This document shows, one piece after another, positions 25,741 to 34,378 of a stretch of DNA of 64,000 nucleotides. Under the pieces are notes generated by a model that searched no databases, had not been told where the DNA came from, and worked only from the letters and a program-made list of their open reading frames with translations. Position 1 is the first letter of the stretch. Each line of letters starts with the position of its first letter. The position numbers were made by a program, and so were the translations under genes. Origin of the DNA: an uncultured Gemmataceae bacterium (lineage in GTDB: Bacteria > Planctomycetota > Planctomycetia > Gemmatales > Gemmataceae); assembly GCA_937923405.1 (NCBI GenBank), contig CALDUY010000039.1, positions 62,001 through 126,000 of the forward strand. The letters are read 5' to 3'.

Positions 25741-28233
25741 TCAATGGCGGAAGAGAAACTCCTTGGAGTTGATCAACGCCCAGTGGAGATCTTCCCAGGC
25801 TTTACGCTTGTCGCTGTTTTTGCTTAGGTAGGCCAGCGCTACTTTCACGTCCTCATCCGTGGGCAGGCGTGTGAGTGTGGCCAGATACAGTTCGTCGAGC
25901 ATGGCTCGTTCGCTCAGTTGCTTGGCCAACAGACGACCGACGCGATTGTTGGGGTTGCGGAGTTTGTCGTTGACTGTCGGGCCGTTGATGAGCTGCAGCG
26001 CCTGGGCGAGGTTGCTGTCGCTTTCGCGTTCGCATTCACAGGCCAACTCACGAGCCGGTTGGCCGAACGTTTTCAAGAACGGATGGTTGATCTCGCTGCC
26101 GTCAGGAAGCTGCACGGCTCGGGTGCCGACGGGCATGCCGGAGAACTTCTCCGGTACCTCGGTCGCTTGACAGATGGCGTCGAGCAACGGCTCGGCGGGC
26201 AAAAGCTTGGTCACTGCGTGCGAGAAGTACTTCTGATCGTCCTTGTTCAGCTCGGTCGCCTGAGCACTGAGCTGATAAGTGCGCGAGTTCATGATGACTC
26301 GAATCAGATGCTTGACGCTGAACTTGTTGGCCGCGAAATCCTTGGCCAGGGCCTCGAGTAACTCGTCATTGGCCGACGGATTCGAGTCGCGGAAGTCATC
26401 GACCGGATCGACGATACCGCGTCCCATTAAGTGATACCAGATGCGGTTGACAGCGTTCTTGGCGAAAAAGGGATTGTCGGCCGCGGTCAGCCAGTTGGCC
26501 AGGACTTCGCGACGATCGGTGCGAGGCGGGATGGTCGGCACTACGTCGCCGAGATACTTCGGCGCGATCACTTTGCCGGTGCGCGGTTGGGTCACTTCGC
26601 CGCCGCGATCGCTGTAGACCAACTCGGCGAACAGCTGGTTGGGGTCGGGGCCAACGTCGCGCGGATCTCGCTTCTGGCGGACACGGGCGAACCAGGCGGC
26701 CATGCTGTAGTAATCGTCCTGCGTCCAGCGTTCAAAGGGGTGATTGTGACACTTGGCACACTGCATGCGGATGCCGAAGAACAGCTGGGCAGTGGTCTCG
26801 GCCAAGGTCTGGGCGTCGCGCGAGATGCGGTAGTAGTTCGCCGCCGGATTCTGACTCGTGTTACCGTTGGCCGTCAGCAGCTCACGGACCAACACATCGA
26901 AGCCGGTATCCTTGCGAATGTGGTCGCGCAGCCAATCTTGCCAGACATGCGTTCCCTTCACCTGAATGGTCTTGCGAGAGCTGCGTAGTACGTCCGACCA
27001 CTTCATCGTCCAGTATTCGGAGTATTCCGCTCGCTCAAGTAGCTTATCGATCACCTTGGCCCGTTTATCCGTGGCAGCATCGGCGAGGAAGGCGCGGGTT
27101 TCGTCGGCGGTCGGCAGCACGCCGCACACGTCGAGATAGGCTCGACGGAGAAACTCGCTATCGCTGCACAACTCCGACGGCGGAATCGACATCATTTTCA
27201 GCTTGGCGAAGACATGCTTATCGACGTAATTGTTCTCCGGCGGAGCCTGCCAGACGAAGCCCTGCCGCGGTTCCAGATAGGTCAATCGGACGGTGACCAA
27301 CTCCATCAGATAGCGTGTGAGGATGGCCACCTCGCCGGGGCCGCGGAACTCGACCAGCCCGTTAAGGTTCACGTCGGCCACCGCCGGATCGCTGGAGCTG
27401 AAGACCGACAGACGAGTAACGTCGCGAACCGAACCATCGGAGAACCTAGCCAGGACCGCGAGTTGTTGAAACCGTGCCGGGGCATACTGCACGCGCGAAC
27501 CAGGCAGTACCTCGACGCTGGTCAAAGTCGGCCGCTTGGGATCATCGTCGCGCAACCCCTCGGCTAGCCAGCCACGCACAGTCTGCACCGGCAAACCGGA
27601 AGGTTGAAAGCGTTGTCCGCCCTCGTGAGGAACTCGTCCCAGTCCTTTGAGCAGCACCAGACTATCGTCGGGCCGCTGTCGCTCGGTGCGCCGGCCCAGT
27701 ACATCGCGGGTCAGTTGGAGAAAGTCCGCTTCGGGGTCGAAGCCGCGTAGCGACAGCTTGAAGCCGCCCTTGCCCGACGGTGTGCCGTGACACGCGCCGG
27801 AGTTACAGCCGCCTACATTGAGCGCAGCGATGACTTCGTTGCGGAAACTGATCGGTTGCGGCGTCTGGAAGTCCTGAACCACGATCGGCACTTCGACGCT
27901 CTTGTCGCCGGCTTGGAGGCGTAGTGTGGCGGTGCCGTTCCGTTTGGCTTGTAGGTAGCCGCCTGGCTCGACTGAGACGTGATCGGACAGAAGGTGATAC
28001 TCGCACAACGGCGTCAGATCGCGGCTCGAACCGTCGGCATATTTGCCGGTGACGACGAGCTGTTGCCGAGCACGAGGACCAACCAGAGTGATCGACTTCG
28101 GCAACACGTCCAGCGATACAGGCGAACCGATCAGTTCGGCACGGGCCTTGGCCTCGGTAGGCACAGCGGCAGGTGAAAAGGAGGGTACCGCTCCAGCGAG
28201 CAGCAGGACGGCGAGAAAAGAGAACGGCTTCAT
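25741..28233 (-). CDS. DUF1549/DUF1553 protein with CxxCH motifs (planctomycete PSD1-like)
   Basis: 830 residues with a signal peptide (FLAVLLLAGAVPSFSPAA). An N-terminal Ig-like (Big_2) part (RQQLVVTGKYADGSSRDLT) is followed by the GGCNSGACHGTPSGKGGF segment, a second Ig-like part, DUF1549 (RRAYLDVCGVLPTADETRAF; SEYWTMKWSDVLRSSRKTI), a QCAKCHNHPFERW motif that could bind heme, and DUF1553 (RREVLANWLTAADNPFF; MNSRTYQLS). The family is abundant in planctomycetes and linked by context to degradation of complex substrates. The usual DUF1501 partner gene is not next to it. Confidence 0.93.
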   Translation of the reverse strand: MKPFSFLAVLLLAGAVPSFSPAAVPTEAKARAELIGSPVSLDVLPKSITLVGPRARQQLVVTGKYADGSSRDLTPLCEYHLLSDHVSVEPGGYLQAKRNGTATLRLQAGDKSVEVPIVVQDFQTPQPISFRNEVIAALNVGGCNSGACHGTPSGKGGFKLSLRGFDPEADFLQLTRDVLGRRTERQRPDDSLVLLKGLGRVPHEGGQRFQPSGLPVQTVRGWLAEGLRDDDPKRPTLTSVEVLPGSRVQYAPARFQQLAVLARFSDGSVRDVTRLSVFSSSDPAVADVNLNGLVEFRGPGEVAILTRYLMELVTVRLTYLEPRQGFVWQAPPENNYVDKHVFAKLKMMSIPPSELCSDSEFLRRAYLDVCGVLPTADETRAFLADAATDKRAKVIDKLLERAEYSEYWTMKWSDVLRSSRKTIQVKGTHVWQDWLRDHIRKDTGFDVLVRELLTANGNTSQNPAANYYRISRDAQTLAETTAQLFFGIRMQCAKCHNHPFERWTQDDYYSMAAWFARVRQKRDPRDVGPDPNQLFAELVYSDRGGEVTQPRTGKVIAPKYLGDVVPTIPPRTDRREVLANWLTAADNPFFAKNAVNRIWYHLMGRGIVDPVDDFRDSNPSANDELLEALAKDFAANKFSVKHLIRVIMNSRTYQLSAQATELNKDDQKYFSHAVTKLLPAEPLLDAICQATEVPEKFSGMPVGTRAVQLPDGSEINHPFLKTFGQPARELACECERESDSNLAQALQLINGPTVNDKLRNPNNRVGRLLAKQLSERAMLDELYLATLTRLPTDEDVKVALAYLSKNSDKRKAWEDLHWALINSKEFLFRH

Positions 28234-28487
28234 AACAGGCCCCCTAAGGCGGAACCAGGAGTGAGGCGATCACAGGAAGGAGGTCAGTGCGGACACCAAC
28301 CCGGATTGAGGATATGTTGTTACTGTACCGGACGATGACGTGGATTGCATCAGATTTTTTTCGGAGACGGCTTCTGTGCCCAACCGAGCTGGCTGGCTGA
28401 CTCCGCATCGGCTATGTCTAGCCTCGGACAAGGATTAACGCCATTTGGAATCAACCTTGTGCTTTGCTGAGGACTCAGAACGTGAGG

Positions 28488-29414
28488 ATGAACCCTCTCT
28501 CTCGCCGTGCCTGGCTCACCGCGACCGCGGCCACGCTGCCGCTGGCGACTCGCTCTTTTGCCAACGATCGCAAGACTCGGCCGTTTCGCTTCATGCTCAA
28601 TACGGCCACAATCATGGGACAAAAACTATCTCTCACTGAACAAATTGAGGTGACGGCCAAGGCGGGCTACGAGGCCTTCGAACCGTGGGTCCGCGATCTC
28701 GAAGCTCACGTTAGTTCAGGCAAGAGTCTCAAGGATGCCGCCAAACAACTCAAGGATCATGGCCTGACTGTCGAAAGCGCCATAGGCTTCGCGCAGTGGA
28801 TCGTCGAGGATGCCACAGCTCGCAAAAAGGGGCTGGAGCAGGCCAAACGCGACATGGACTTGGTCCAGCAACTCGGCGCGGTCCGCATCGCGGCTCCGCC
28901 CGCAGGGGCGACCGACAAGGCCATCACTGATCTGCACCAGATCGCTGATCGTTACTTTGCTTTGTGCGAGGTCGGTGACAAGATCGGGGTGGTGCCGCAG
29001 GTCGAACTCTGGGGCTTCTCCAAATCGCTGTCGCGGCTGGGCGAGACGGCCCTGGTCATCATCGATAGCGGCCATCCCAAAGCATGTCTGCTAGCCGACG
29101 TCTACCACCTGCACAAGGGTGGCTCCGGGTTCGGGAGTCTGAAACTGCTCAGCGGGGCCAGCATGCAGGTCTTTCACATGAACGACTATCCTGCCACGCC
29201 GACCCGCGACAAGATCACCGATGCCGACCGCGTCTACCCCGGCGATGGCGTCGCCCCGCTGGTTCAGCTGCTGCGCGACTTGCATCAGATCGGGTTCCGT
29301 GGCGCGCTGTCGCTGGAGTTGTTCAATCGTACCTACTGGAAGCAGGACGCCTTGCTCGTCGCCAAAACCGGACTGGCCAAGATGAAAGCGGTCGTCGAGC
29401 AAGCGTTGGCCTAA
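28488..29414 (+). CDS. TIM-barrel sugar isomerase/epimerase (hydroxypyruvate isomerase-like), exported by Tat
   Basis: 308 residues from ATG 28488. The N-terminus MNPLSRRAWLTATAATLPLA is a twin-arginine signal (S-R-R-x-W-L), so the enzyme probably works outside the cytoplasm. The AP-endonuclease-2/xylose-isomerase barrel is shown by YEAFEPWVRDL, VPQVELWGFSKSL, LADVYHLHKGG, FHMNDYPA and LSLELFNRTYW, which carry the Glu/His/Asp metal ligands. The sugar is unknown. Planctomycetes have many such Tat-exported isomerases. The start is supported by the signal peptide; an upstream TTG is in frame. Confidence 0.88.
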   Translation: MNPLSRRAWLTATAATLPLATRSFANDRKTRPFRFMLNTATIMGQKLSLTEQIEVTAKAGYEAFEPWVRDLEAHVSSGKSLKDAAKQLKDHGLTVESAIGFAQWIVEDATARKKGLEQAKRDMDLVQQLGAVRIAAPPAGATDKAITDLHQIADRYFALCEVGDKIGVVPQVELWGFSKSLSRLGETALVIIDSGHPKACLLADVYHLHKGGSGFGSLKLLSGASMQVFHMNDYPATPTRDKITDADRVYPGDGVAPLVQLLRDLHQIGFRGALSLELFNRTYWKQDALLVAKTGLAKMKAVVEQALA

Positions 29415-29599
29415 TCGCTACAGTTTGCTGGTCTTCAACGCCAAATGGCCGAAAAAGAGGTCGCTGGACAAACGAGTTGAAGGAGAATCGCCGAGATACA
29501 GCCTCTCTCTCCTCAGGCTCTGACCTGTCAATCGGTCTGCTAGCTCTCTCGGTTTTTGTCGGATAATTTTGCTTGACCGGGCAAACTGCGAAAGCGTAC
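29415..29599. other. Intergenic region
   Basis: About 185 bases after the isomerase gene. A run CCGAGATACAGCCTCTCTCTCC and two AT-rich patches are seen; no clear promoter box could be chosen for the RNA that follows. Confidence 0.4.
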
Positions 29600-29604
29600 C
29601 ATAG

Positions 29605-29850
29605 GCACATTCCATCGTGAGGATGGAATGTGGGTCGCGTAAACGTAGCGCGACGGGCTAGAAACTCGCACGACACGGCGTACCTCGGCGACCGTGTACG
29701 GCGGGAGGCTCTGGCGAAAGGAGGTGGTCCTTTGTGTAGTAATCAACCCCAGGTGAGGCTGCGCTGAAACTGCAGTCGACGGGCTGCCGTCGGGCGCAGC
29801 CGTGCGTGTTCTTGTGAAGACCTCGGCGAGCTGGCTCGTCGAGGTCTTCC
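29605..29850 (+). ncRNA. Candidate multi-hairpin RNA or leader with sequestered Shine-Dalgarno
   Basis: Five hairpins in a row: ACATTCCATC/GATGGAATGT (29607-29631), GTCGCG/CGCGAC (29634-29654), ACACGG/CCGTGT (29673-29697), AAAGGA/TCCTTT with loop GGTGG (29717-29733), and a nested stem GGCTGCGC/GCGCAGCC around CGACGG/CCGTCG (29757-29801). A 14-pair terminator-like stem ends the unit (29817-29848). The fourth hairpin holds AAAGGAGGTGGTCC, one mismatch from the full complement of the 16S 3' end. A GTG frame at 29630-29767 (45 codons, basic) crosses the structures; it is the alternative reading. The unit lies 130 bases before aroF. No known family is recognised. Confidence 0.55.
29817..29850 (+). 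terminator. Terminator-like hairpin before aroF
   Basis: AAGACCTCG-G-CGAG, loop CTGG, CTCG-T-CGAGGTCTT: a 14-pair stem with one G-T pair, followed by CCCTTTGG rather than a full T run. It may end the upstream RNA or act as an attenuator for aroF. Confidence 0.6.
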
Positions 29851-29979
29851 CTTTGGTGCGTAGGGCAAATTTCTCACCTCGACCTGATCTGGGCCAGTTA
29901 AGTCGATCGTCTACAATACAGTTTTCTTTGTAGAGAACCGTGCGGAGGCTCTCACGCTCCGCCCCGGTGGAGTCGAACT

Positions 29980-30996
29980 ATGATCGTCGTGATGAAGCAA
30001 GGGGCAACCCAGAGTCAGATCAAGAATGTCATCGAGCACATCGAACAACTCGGTCTCAAAAGCCACATTATCGTCGGTACCGAACTGACGGTCGTTGCTG
30101 CTCTGGGAGAGAAGCGAGATGGTGCCCGCCAGGCTCTGGAGACGCTCGAAGGGGTCGATAAAGTGGTGCCGATCCTCGCTCCCTACAAGGTCGCCTCGCT
30201 GGAAGTCAAAAAAGAACCGACCATCGTTCGTTCGCACAAACTGACTATAGGCGGGACGCAAATCGGCGTCATCGCTGGACCCTGTTCGGTCGAGAGTCGC
30301 CAGCAGATTCTGGACGTGGCCCACATTGTGCGCGAAGCCGGGGCCACCGGACTACGCGGCGGAGCATTCAAGCCGCGAACCAGTCCGTATGCCTTCCAGG
30401 GCCTCAAAGAAAAGGGGCTGCAACTACTCGCCGAGGCTCGCGAGGCAACCGGCTTGGCCGTTGTCACCGAGGTGATGGCCCCGGAACAGGTAGCGATGGT
30501 GGCCAACTATGCTGACGTGCTGCAAGTCGGCGCACGCAACATGCAGAACTACCCGCTGCTGGAGGCCGTTGGCGAGTCGAATCTGCCAGTGCTGCTAAAA
30601 CGCGGTCCTGCGGCCACCATGGACGAGTTTCTCCTCGCTGCCGAGTATATCCTCAAGACCGGTAATCGGCAGGTGATGCTTTGCGAACGAGGGATTCGCA
30701 CCTTTGAAGATCACACAAGGTTTACTTTGCCACTGGCCAGCGTGCCGTACTTGCATCAGAAGACGCATCTGCCCGTGGTCGTCGATCCCTCGCACGGAAC
30801 CGGCAAGGCCAGCTTAGTGGCCGTCATGGCCCGCGCCAGCGTCGCTGCCGGTGCCGATGGCTTGATGATCGAGATTCACCCCGAACCGGACAAGGCGCTG
30901 TCCGACGGCTTCCAGGCGCTGCAACCGCAAGCCTTCCGTCAGCTGATGGACGACTGCCGACTTGTCGCCAAGGCCCTGGGCAAAACGCTCGGCTGA
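29980..30996 (+). CDS. aroF: 3-deoxy-7-phosphoheptulonate synthase (DAHP synthase)
   Basis: 338 residues. It condenses phosphoenolpyruvate and erythrose-4-phosphate, the first step of aromatic amino acid synthesis. The N-terminal ferredoxin-like regulatory domain (residues 1-70, MIVVMKQGATQSQIKNVIEH) is typical of the Thermotoga-type enzyme, which tyrosine or phenylalanine inhibits. The barrel carries IAGPCSVESRQQ, GLRGGAFKPRTSPYAFQG, LLKRGPAATMDEFLLAAEYI, and VVDPSHGTGK. GGTGGAG stands eight bases before the ATG, and a GCGGAG..CTCCGC hairpin lies just upstream (29942-29961). Confidence 0.96.
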   Translation: MIVVMKQGATQSQIKNVIEHIEQLGLKSHIIVGTELTVVAALGEKRDGARQALETLEGVDKVVPILAPYKVASLEVKKEPTIVRSHKLTIGGTQIGVIAGPCSVESRQQILDVAHIVREAGATGLRGGAFKPRTSPYAFQGLKEKGLQLLAEAREATGLAVVTEVMAPEQVAMVANYADVLQVGARNMQNYPLLEAVGESNLPVLLKRGPAATMDEFLLAAEYILKTGNRQVMLCERGIRTFEDHTRFTLPLASVPYLHQKTHLPVVVDPSHGTGKASLVAVMARASVAAGADGLMIEIHPEPDKALSDGFQALQPQAFRQLMDDCRLVAKALGKTLG

Positions 30997-31046
30997 GACC
31001 GCCGTTCGCGAAGCGACCGCGACGTTCGGAGAACCCGTATCAGCTA

Positions 31047-31134
31047 CAACTATGGTGAAGCGGATCGCCGGCTAAAGCCCGCGCTTCTTGCACGCGGGCT
31101 TTAGCCCGCGAATCGAGCTTTTACACCTCGCCAT
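31047..31134. repeat. REP-like intergenic repeat, copy 4
   Basis: TGGTGAAGCGGATCGCCGG at the left, GGCTAAAGCCCGCG and CGCGGGCTTTAGCC in the centre, and a degenerate right end (TTTACACCTCGCCA). The left end matches the inverted right end of copy 3. Confidence 0.85.
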
Positions 31135-31251
31135 ACCAGTTTGAGCAGCGCCTAGCATCCCAATCATGGATCGATCGACAAAGCGACCCCAGCCGGCTTA
31201 CGCGATCGCGCATCCAGCTGGGATCGGATCAATACGTCACGAGCCGACGGG

Positions 31252-33174
31252 TTACTTCTTATCTGCCTTTTCGCCCAAGGCTTTCTTGATTTCCTCCTCG
31301 ACCGTGCCGACCTGGGCCGACTTGGACAGGCACTTGCCGTCTTTACCGACGACGAACAAGCTGGGCAGGACCATCACGCCGTACTGATTCGCCAGTTGAC
31401 TCTCCAGACCGCCTGGCGTGTGTAACTGTACTCCAGGGGCGGGATGCTGGCTCAGGAAGGCACGGGCCTCCTCAGCGTTGTTGTCGAGATTTACTCCAAC
31501 CAATTCAACCGCGCCTTTGTGCGACTCCAGCACCGACTTGAGCTTGTTGAAGTCGTTGGCAGCTTGGCCGTTCCAGCTGGCCCAGTAGTAGACCAGCACG
31601 ACCTTGCCCGTCAGCTGGCGGATATTGAATGGCAGGTTGGGGTTGTTCAGCGTCGGACCTGCTAGGGTCATGACCTCGCCTTCCAATCCCAGCCGACGAG
31701 CCGCGCCTTCGCCCTTGGCCGCCTGGGGTCGGTCGGGGAAGTTGCGGGCCAGGTTGGTATACCAGTTCTTGGCCTCGACTTCTTTGCCCAGGAACTCGCA
31801 CGCCATGCCGAGTTGTAGGATGGCGTCCGGGGTATCCTCGCCTTTGGGATACTCCTTGACGTAGGCGGTCAGCTTGGTCATCCAGTCCTTTTGGATCTCG
31901 CTAAAGTCCTTAATGTCTTTCTGGCTGAGTCTGGCTGAGTATTCCGCTTGCATGCGGCGGAAGGCAACGTAGCCAGCCAGGTTGCTGCCTTTGAGGGCTT
32001 GAACCAACTGAGCCTCCAGACTAGCCAGCCGTTTGGTAGCAGTGGCATCGCCGCCGGGGATCGCCTGCACGGCGCTGGCCAAGCTGTCGGCTATCTGACG
32101 AATCCACGGATCGCGATCGTTAGGCTTGACCAGGGCAACGATCTTCTCCAGGATGTCGGCCCGAGCCAAGTAGTGCTTGACAGCGGCCTCGCCACTGGGG
32201 CTGACTTGGTTCTTGTCCAGGACGGTCAATTCCTCGACCAGCTTGGCCAGCTTGGGATCATCTAATCCCATCGTGCCGGGTTTCTCTTCCAGGTGCGTGC
32301 CAGAGCCGGGCACCGGGGCGTCGATCAGCTTCCAGGCCGCGCCGACAAGATACATTGGCCCCAGTTGGAACCATTCGCTGCTTCCGCCCGCATCAAACAA
32401 GACAGTGCCCCGAGCGTGCTTGAGCAGATCAGTCCGAGAACCGATTGTGTCCGCCGGGATGCACTGCGGCACGCCGGTTTCCAGATGTAGCCAGACCACC
32501 TTCTCGTTCAGCTTGGTCAGCTTAGAGATGGTGTTCTCGAACTTGGCTTTGATTCCCTTGCGGCGTGCACGAATGTCGTCAGCTAGATTGGCCGGCAACC
32601 CCAGTGCCTGAATGTCGGCATCGGTGAGCAGACAGGCTTCCAGACGCGACAGATCGCGCGTCGCCAACGCCTTCAGCACTTCCTGACTGACTTCTTCGGG
32701 CGAGATGATCTTCCAGATGTCGATGGTACCGTTCTTGTCCTCGTCGACGCCCCATTTGCTGCCGCCGCTGTGGAACCAGCGGAAGTTGTCCGGACGCGGC
32801 GACCCAGGCGACACCACCTCGCGATAGACCTCGACGCCATCGCGGAAGTAGGAATAAGTATCGACACTGCGACCGTCGCTGGAGTAGAACCGACGCAATA
32901 GTTTGCCCTGAGCGTCCTTAAGTACCCAGCCGGAGCCGGTCTTGCCTTTGACCAGCTCGACGGTGCAGCTGGCCTGCTCCGCCGCCGAGGGCGTGGTGAT
33001 CGCCGACTCATGACGCGGTTGATATTCCAGCATCTTCGCCACTGGGGGTGCGCCCAGGGCCGAAGCGGTGATCGTCCCACCCAGGACGAAGCCGCCCAGC
33101 AAGAGCCGGGCCAGGCCACGAACACGCCATCCCTTTCGCTGGCCGCGTTCGACCGCGGTGCATGCCGTCGCCAT
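31252..33174 (-). CDS. Large exported protein with a thioredoxin fold that lacks the CxxC
   Basis: 640 residues from ATG 33174, with AAAGGAG seven bases upstream. An N-terminal hydrophobic segment (LARLLLGGFVLGGTITASALG) exports or anchors it. A long middle region, mostly helical, includes a TPR-like part (ILQLGMACEFLGKEVEAKNWY). The C-terminal TlpA/AhpC-type thioredoxin domain (VVLVYYWASWNGQAANDFNK, then VLPSLFVVGKDGK with the cis-Pro) has WNGQA where active members have WCGPC, so no thiol-disulfide chemistry is expected. A scaffold or ligand-binding role is likely (inference). Confidence 0.85.
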   Translation of the reverse strand: MATACTAVERGQRKGWRVRGLARLLLGGFVLGGTITASALGAPPVAKMLEYQPRHESAITTPSAAEQASCTVELVKGKTGSGWVLKDAQGKLLRRFYSSDGRSVDTYSYFRDGVEVYREVVSPGSPRPDNFRWFHSGGSKWGVDEDKNGTIDIWKIISPEEVSQEVLKALATRDLSRLEACLLTDADIQALGLPANLADDIRARRKGIKAKFENTISKLTKLNEKVVWLHLETGVPQCIPADTIGSRTDLLKHARGTVLFDAGGSSEWFQLGPMYLVGAAWKLIDAPVPGSGTHLEEKPGTMGLDDPKLAKLVEELTVLDKNQVSPSGEAAVKHYLARADILEKIVALVKPNDRDPWIRQIADSLASAVQAIPGGDATATKRLASLEAQLVQALKGSNLAGYVAFRRMQAEYSARLSQKDIKDFSEIQKDWMTKLTAYVKEYPKGEDTPDAILQLGMACEFLGKEVEAKNWYTNLARNFPDRPQAAKGEGAARRLGLEGEVMTLAGPTLNNPNLPFNIRQLTGKVVLVYYWASWNGQAANDFNKLKSVLESHKGAVELVGVNLDNNAEEARAFLSQHPAPGVQLHTPGGLESQLANQYGVMVLPSLFVVGKDGKCLSKSAQVGTVEEEIKKALGEKADKK

Positions 33175-33513
33175 CCGAGACTCCTTTCCTGTCATCCTCA
33201 ACCCAAAATTGAACCTTTCCTAGATCGGCACAGCAGCAGCGATCGATTCAGCTCAACCGGGCAATCCACGAAATTCCTTTCTTTCCCTTTTCCAACAACT
33301 CTTCAGCATGCACCGATCTTGCGCCAGTTCGCTACACTCCGAGTAACCGGCTATTCCACTTGCACAGAATGATTTTCCCCAATTACCTAGCCTGAGCCTT
33401 GCCTCTCGATTGAATGCGAGTTCATCGATGGAAACAATTGGAGCCACGCGAAAGGAGTTACAACCAACTCAGCGCCGGAAAGGACTCCCGGTCCGGTAAA
33501 ATGGGAGAACACT
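33175..33513. other. Intergenic region between divergent genes
   Basis: 339 bases. A short hairpin (CCGGAAAGGACTCCCGGTCCGG) lies near 33475-33497, close to the start of the 33514 gene. No strong promoter box is seen. Confidence 0.4.
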
Positions 33514-34323
33514 ATGCGATCTACTCCAACAAAAGTGGCCACGGCTAGCTTGCTTCTGGGCTGTTTATTGTCTGCTTCCGTCTTGGGCCAATCAGGACGT
33601 CTTCGAGCCCTGCCCGTGCGCAACTCAGCTCGAGAACATGGCCCTGTCGTCTCGATTGGCGATGCGTACTACGGCAACGGGCATGGAGAAAGCTATCAGG
33701 TGTTGGTGCCGATGGTCGGCATTGGCTGTTTCGGCGAGACGTTCCCGGTCCTGGGACTTCAGCCGGAACAGGGAGGCTGGAGTCACGAGGCGACGTCCTT
33801 CTCTTCGATGGGCCGTATGCCTTCTGCCGCCAGCAACGAACAGTTACAGCCGAATCGTAGCAAGGCCATCGAAAAGAAGAGCGATAAAGAAGACGGCTCA
33901 CAACAGTTGATGTCACGGCAGGCGCGTCGCGCTCAGCTTGCCGCCCACGAGTGGAAAGCCCAAGTGCACGTGTATCGCTCGACTCGTTCGCTCGATCTGA
34001 GCGGCAAAACGGCCCGCGATGCTGAACCGCTCTTCTGGAAGGGCTATCGCGCTTATTTCGAGCAACGTCTGGAGGAAGCCTATCCGTTCTTCGAGGCCGC
34101 CACTCAGTTGAACGATCAGGACGCGCGATTCTGGTACTTCCGTGCCCTGACCGAGGTACAGCTGGGACAGACTCATCAAGCAATTACTTCGCTCAAGCAG
34201 GCCGTGGAACTGCACGAACGCGGACTTCCTACTCGCGAGACGATCAGTCTAACGCTGGAGCGCGTTCAGGGTGAGCCGCGGAACTGGATTCGTTACGCAC
34301 TGGAGGCCGAGCGAGCTAAATAA
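33514..34323 (+). CDS. Exported TPR-containing protein of unknown function
   Basis: 269 residues with GGGAG before the ATG. There is a signal peptide (VATASLLLGCLLSASVLG). Residues 30-100 are Gly/Ser-rich (SIGDAYYGNGHGESYQVLVPM), a charged linker follows (KAIEKKSDKEDGSQQ), and the last 110 residues hold TPR-like helices (WKGYRAYFEQRLEEAYPFFEAAT; FRALTEVQLGQTHQAITSLKQAV). It may act as a protein-binding scaffold in the cell envelope. No enzyme motif is visible. Confidence 0.75.
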   Translation: MRSTPTKVATASLLLGCLLSASVLGQSGRLRALPVRNSAREHGPVVSIGDAYYGNGHGESYQVLVPMVGIGCFGETFPVLGLQPEQGGWSHEATSFSSMGRMPSAASNEQLQPNRSKAIEKKSDKEDGSQQLMSRQARRAQLAAHEWKAQVHVYRSTRSLDLSGKTARDAEPLFWKGYRAYFEQRLEEAYPFFEAATQLNDQDARFWYFRALTEVQLGQTHQAITSLKQAVELHERGLPTRETISLTLERVQGEPRNWIRYALEAERAK

Positions 34324-34378
34324 CTTCTCTCGACTCGCCAAGGGGGCGCAGGGGCCTCGCTGCTCCTTCGCCCTCAAC

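Noticed and set aside
29540..29746. Minus-strand open frame of 68 codons over the hairpin region
   Set aside because: No start signal; the perfect inverted repeats explain its openness on both strands.
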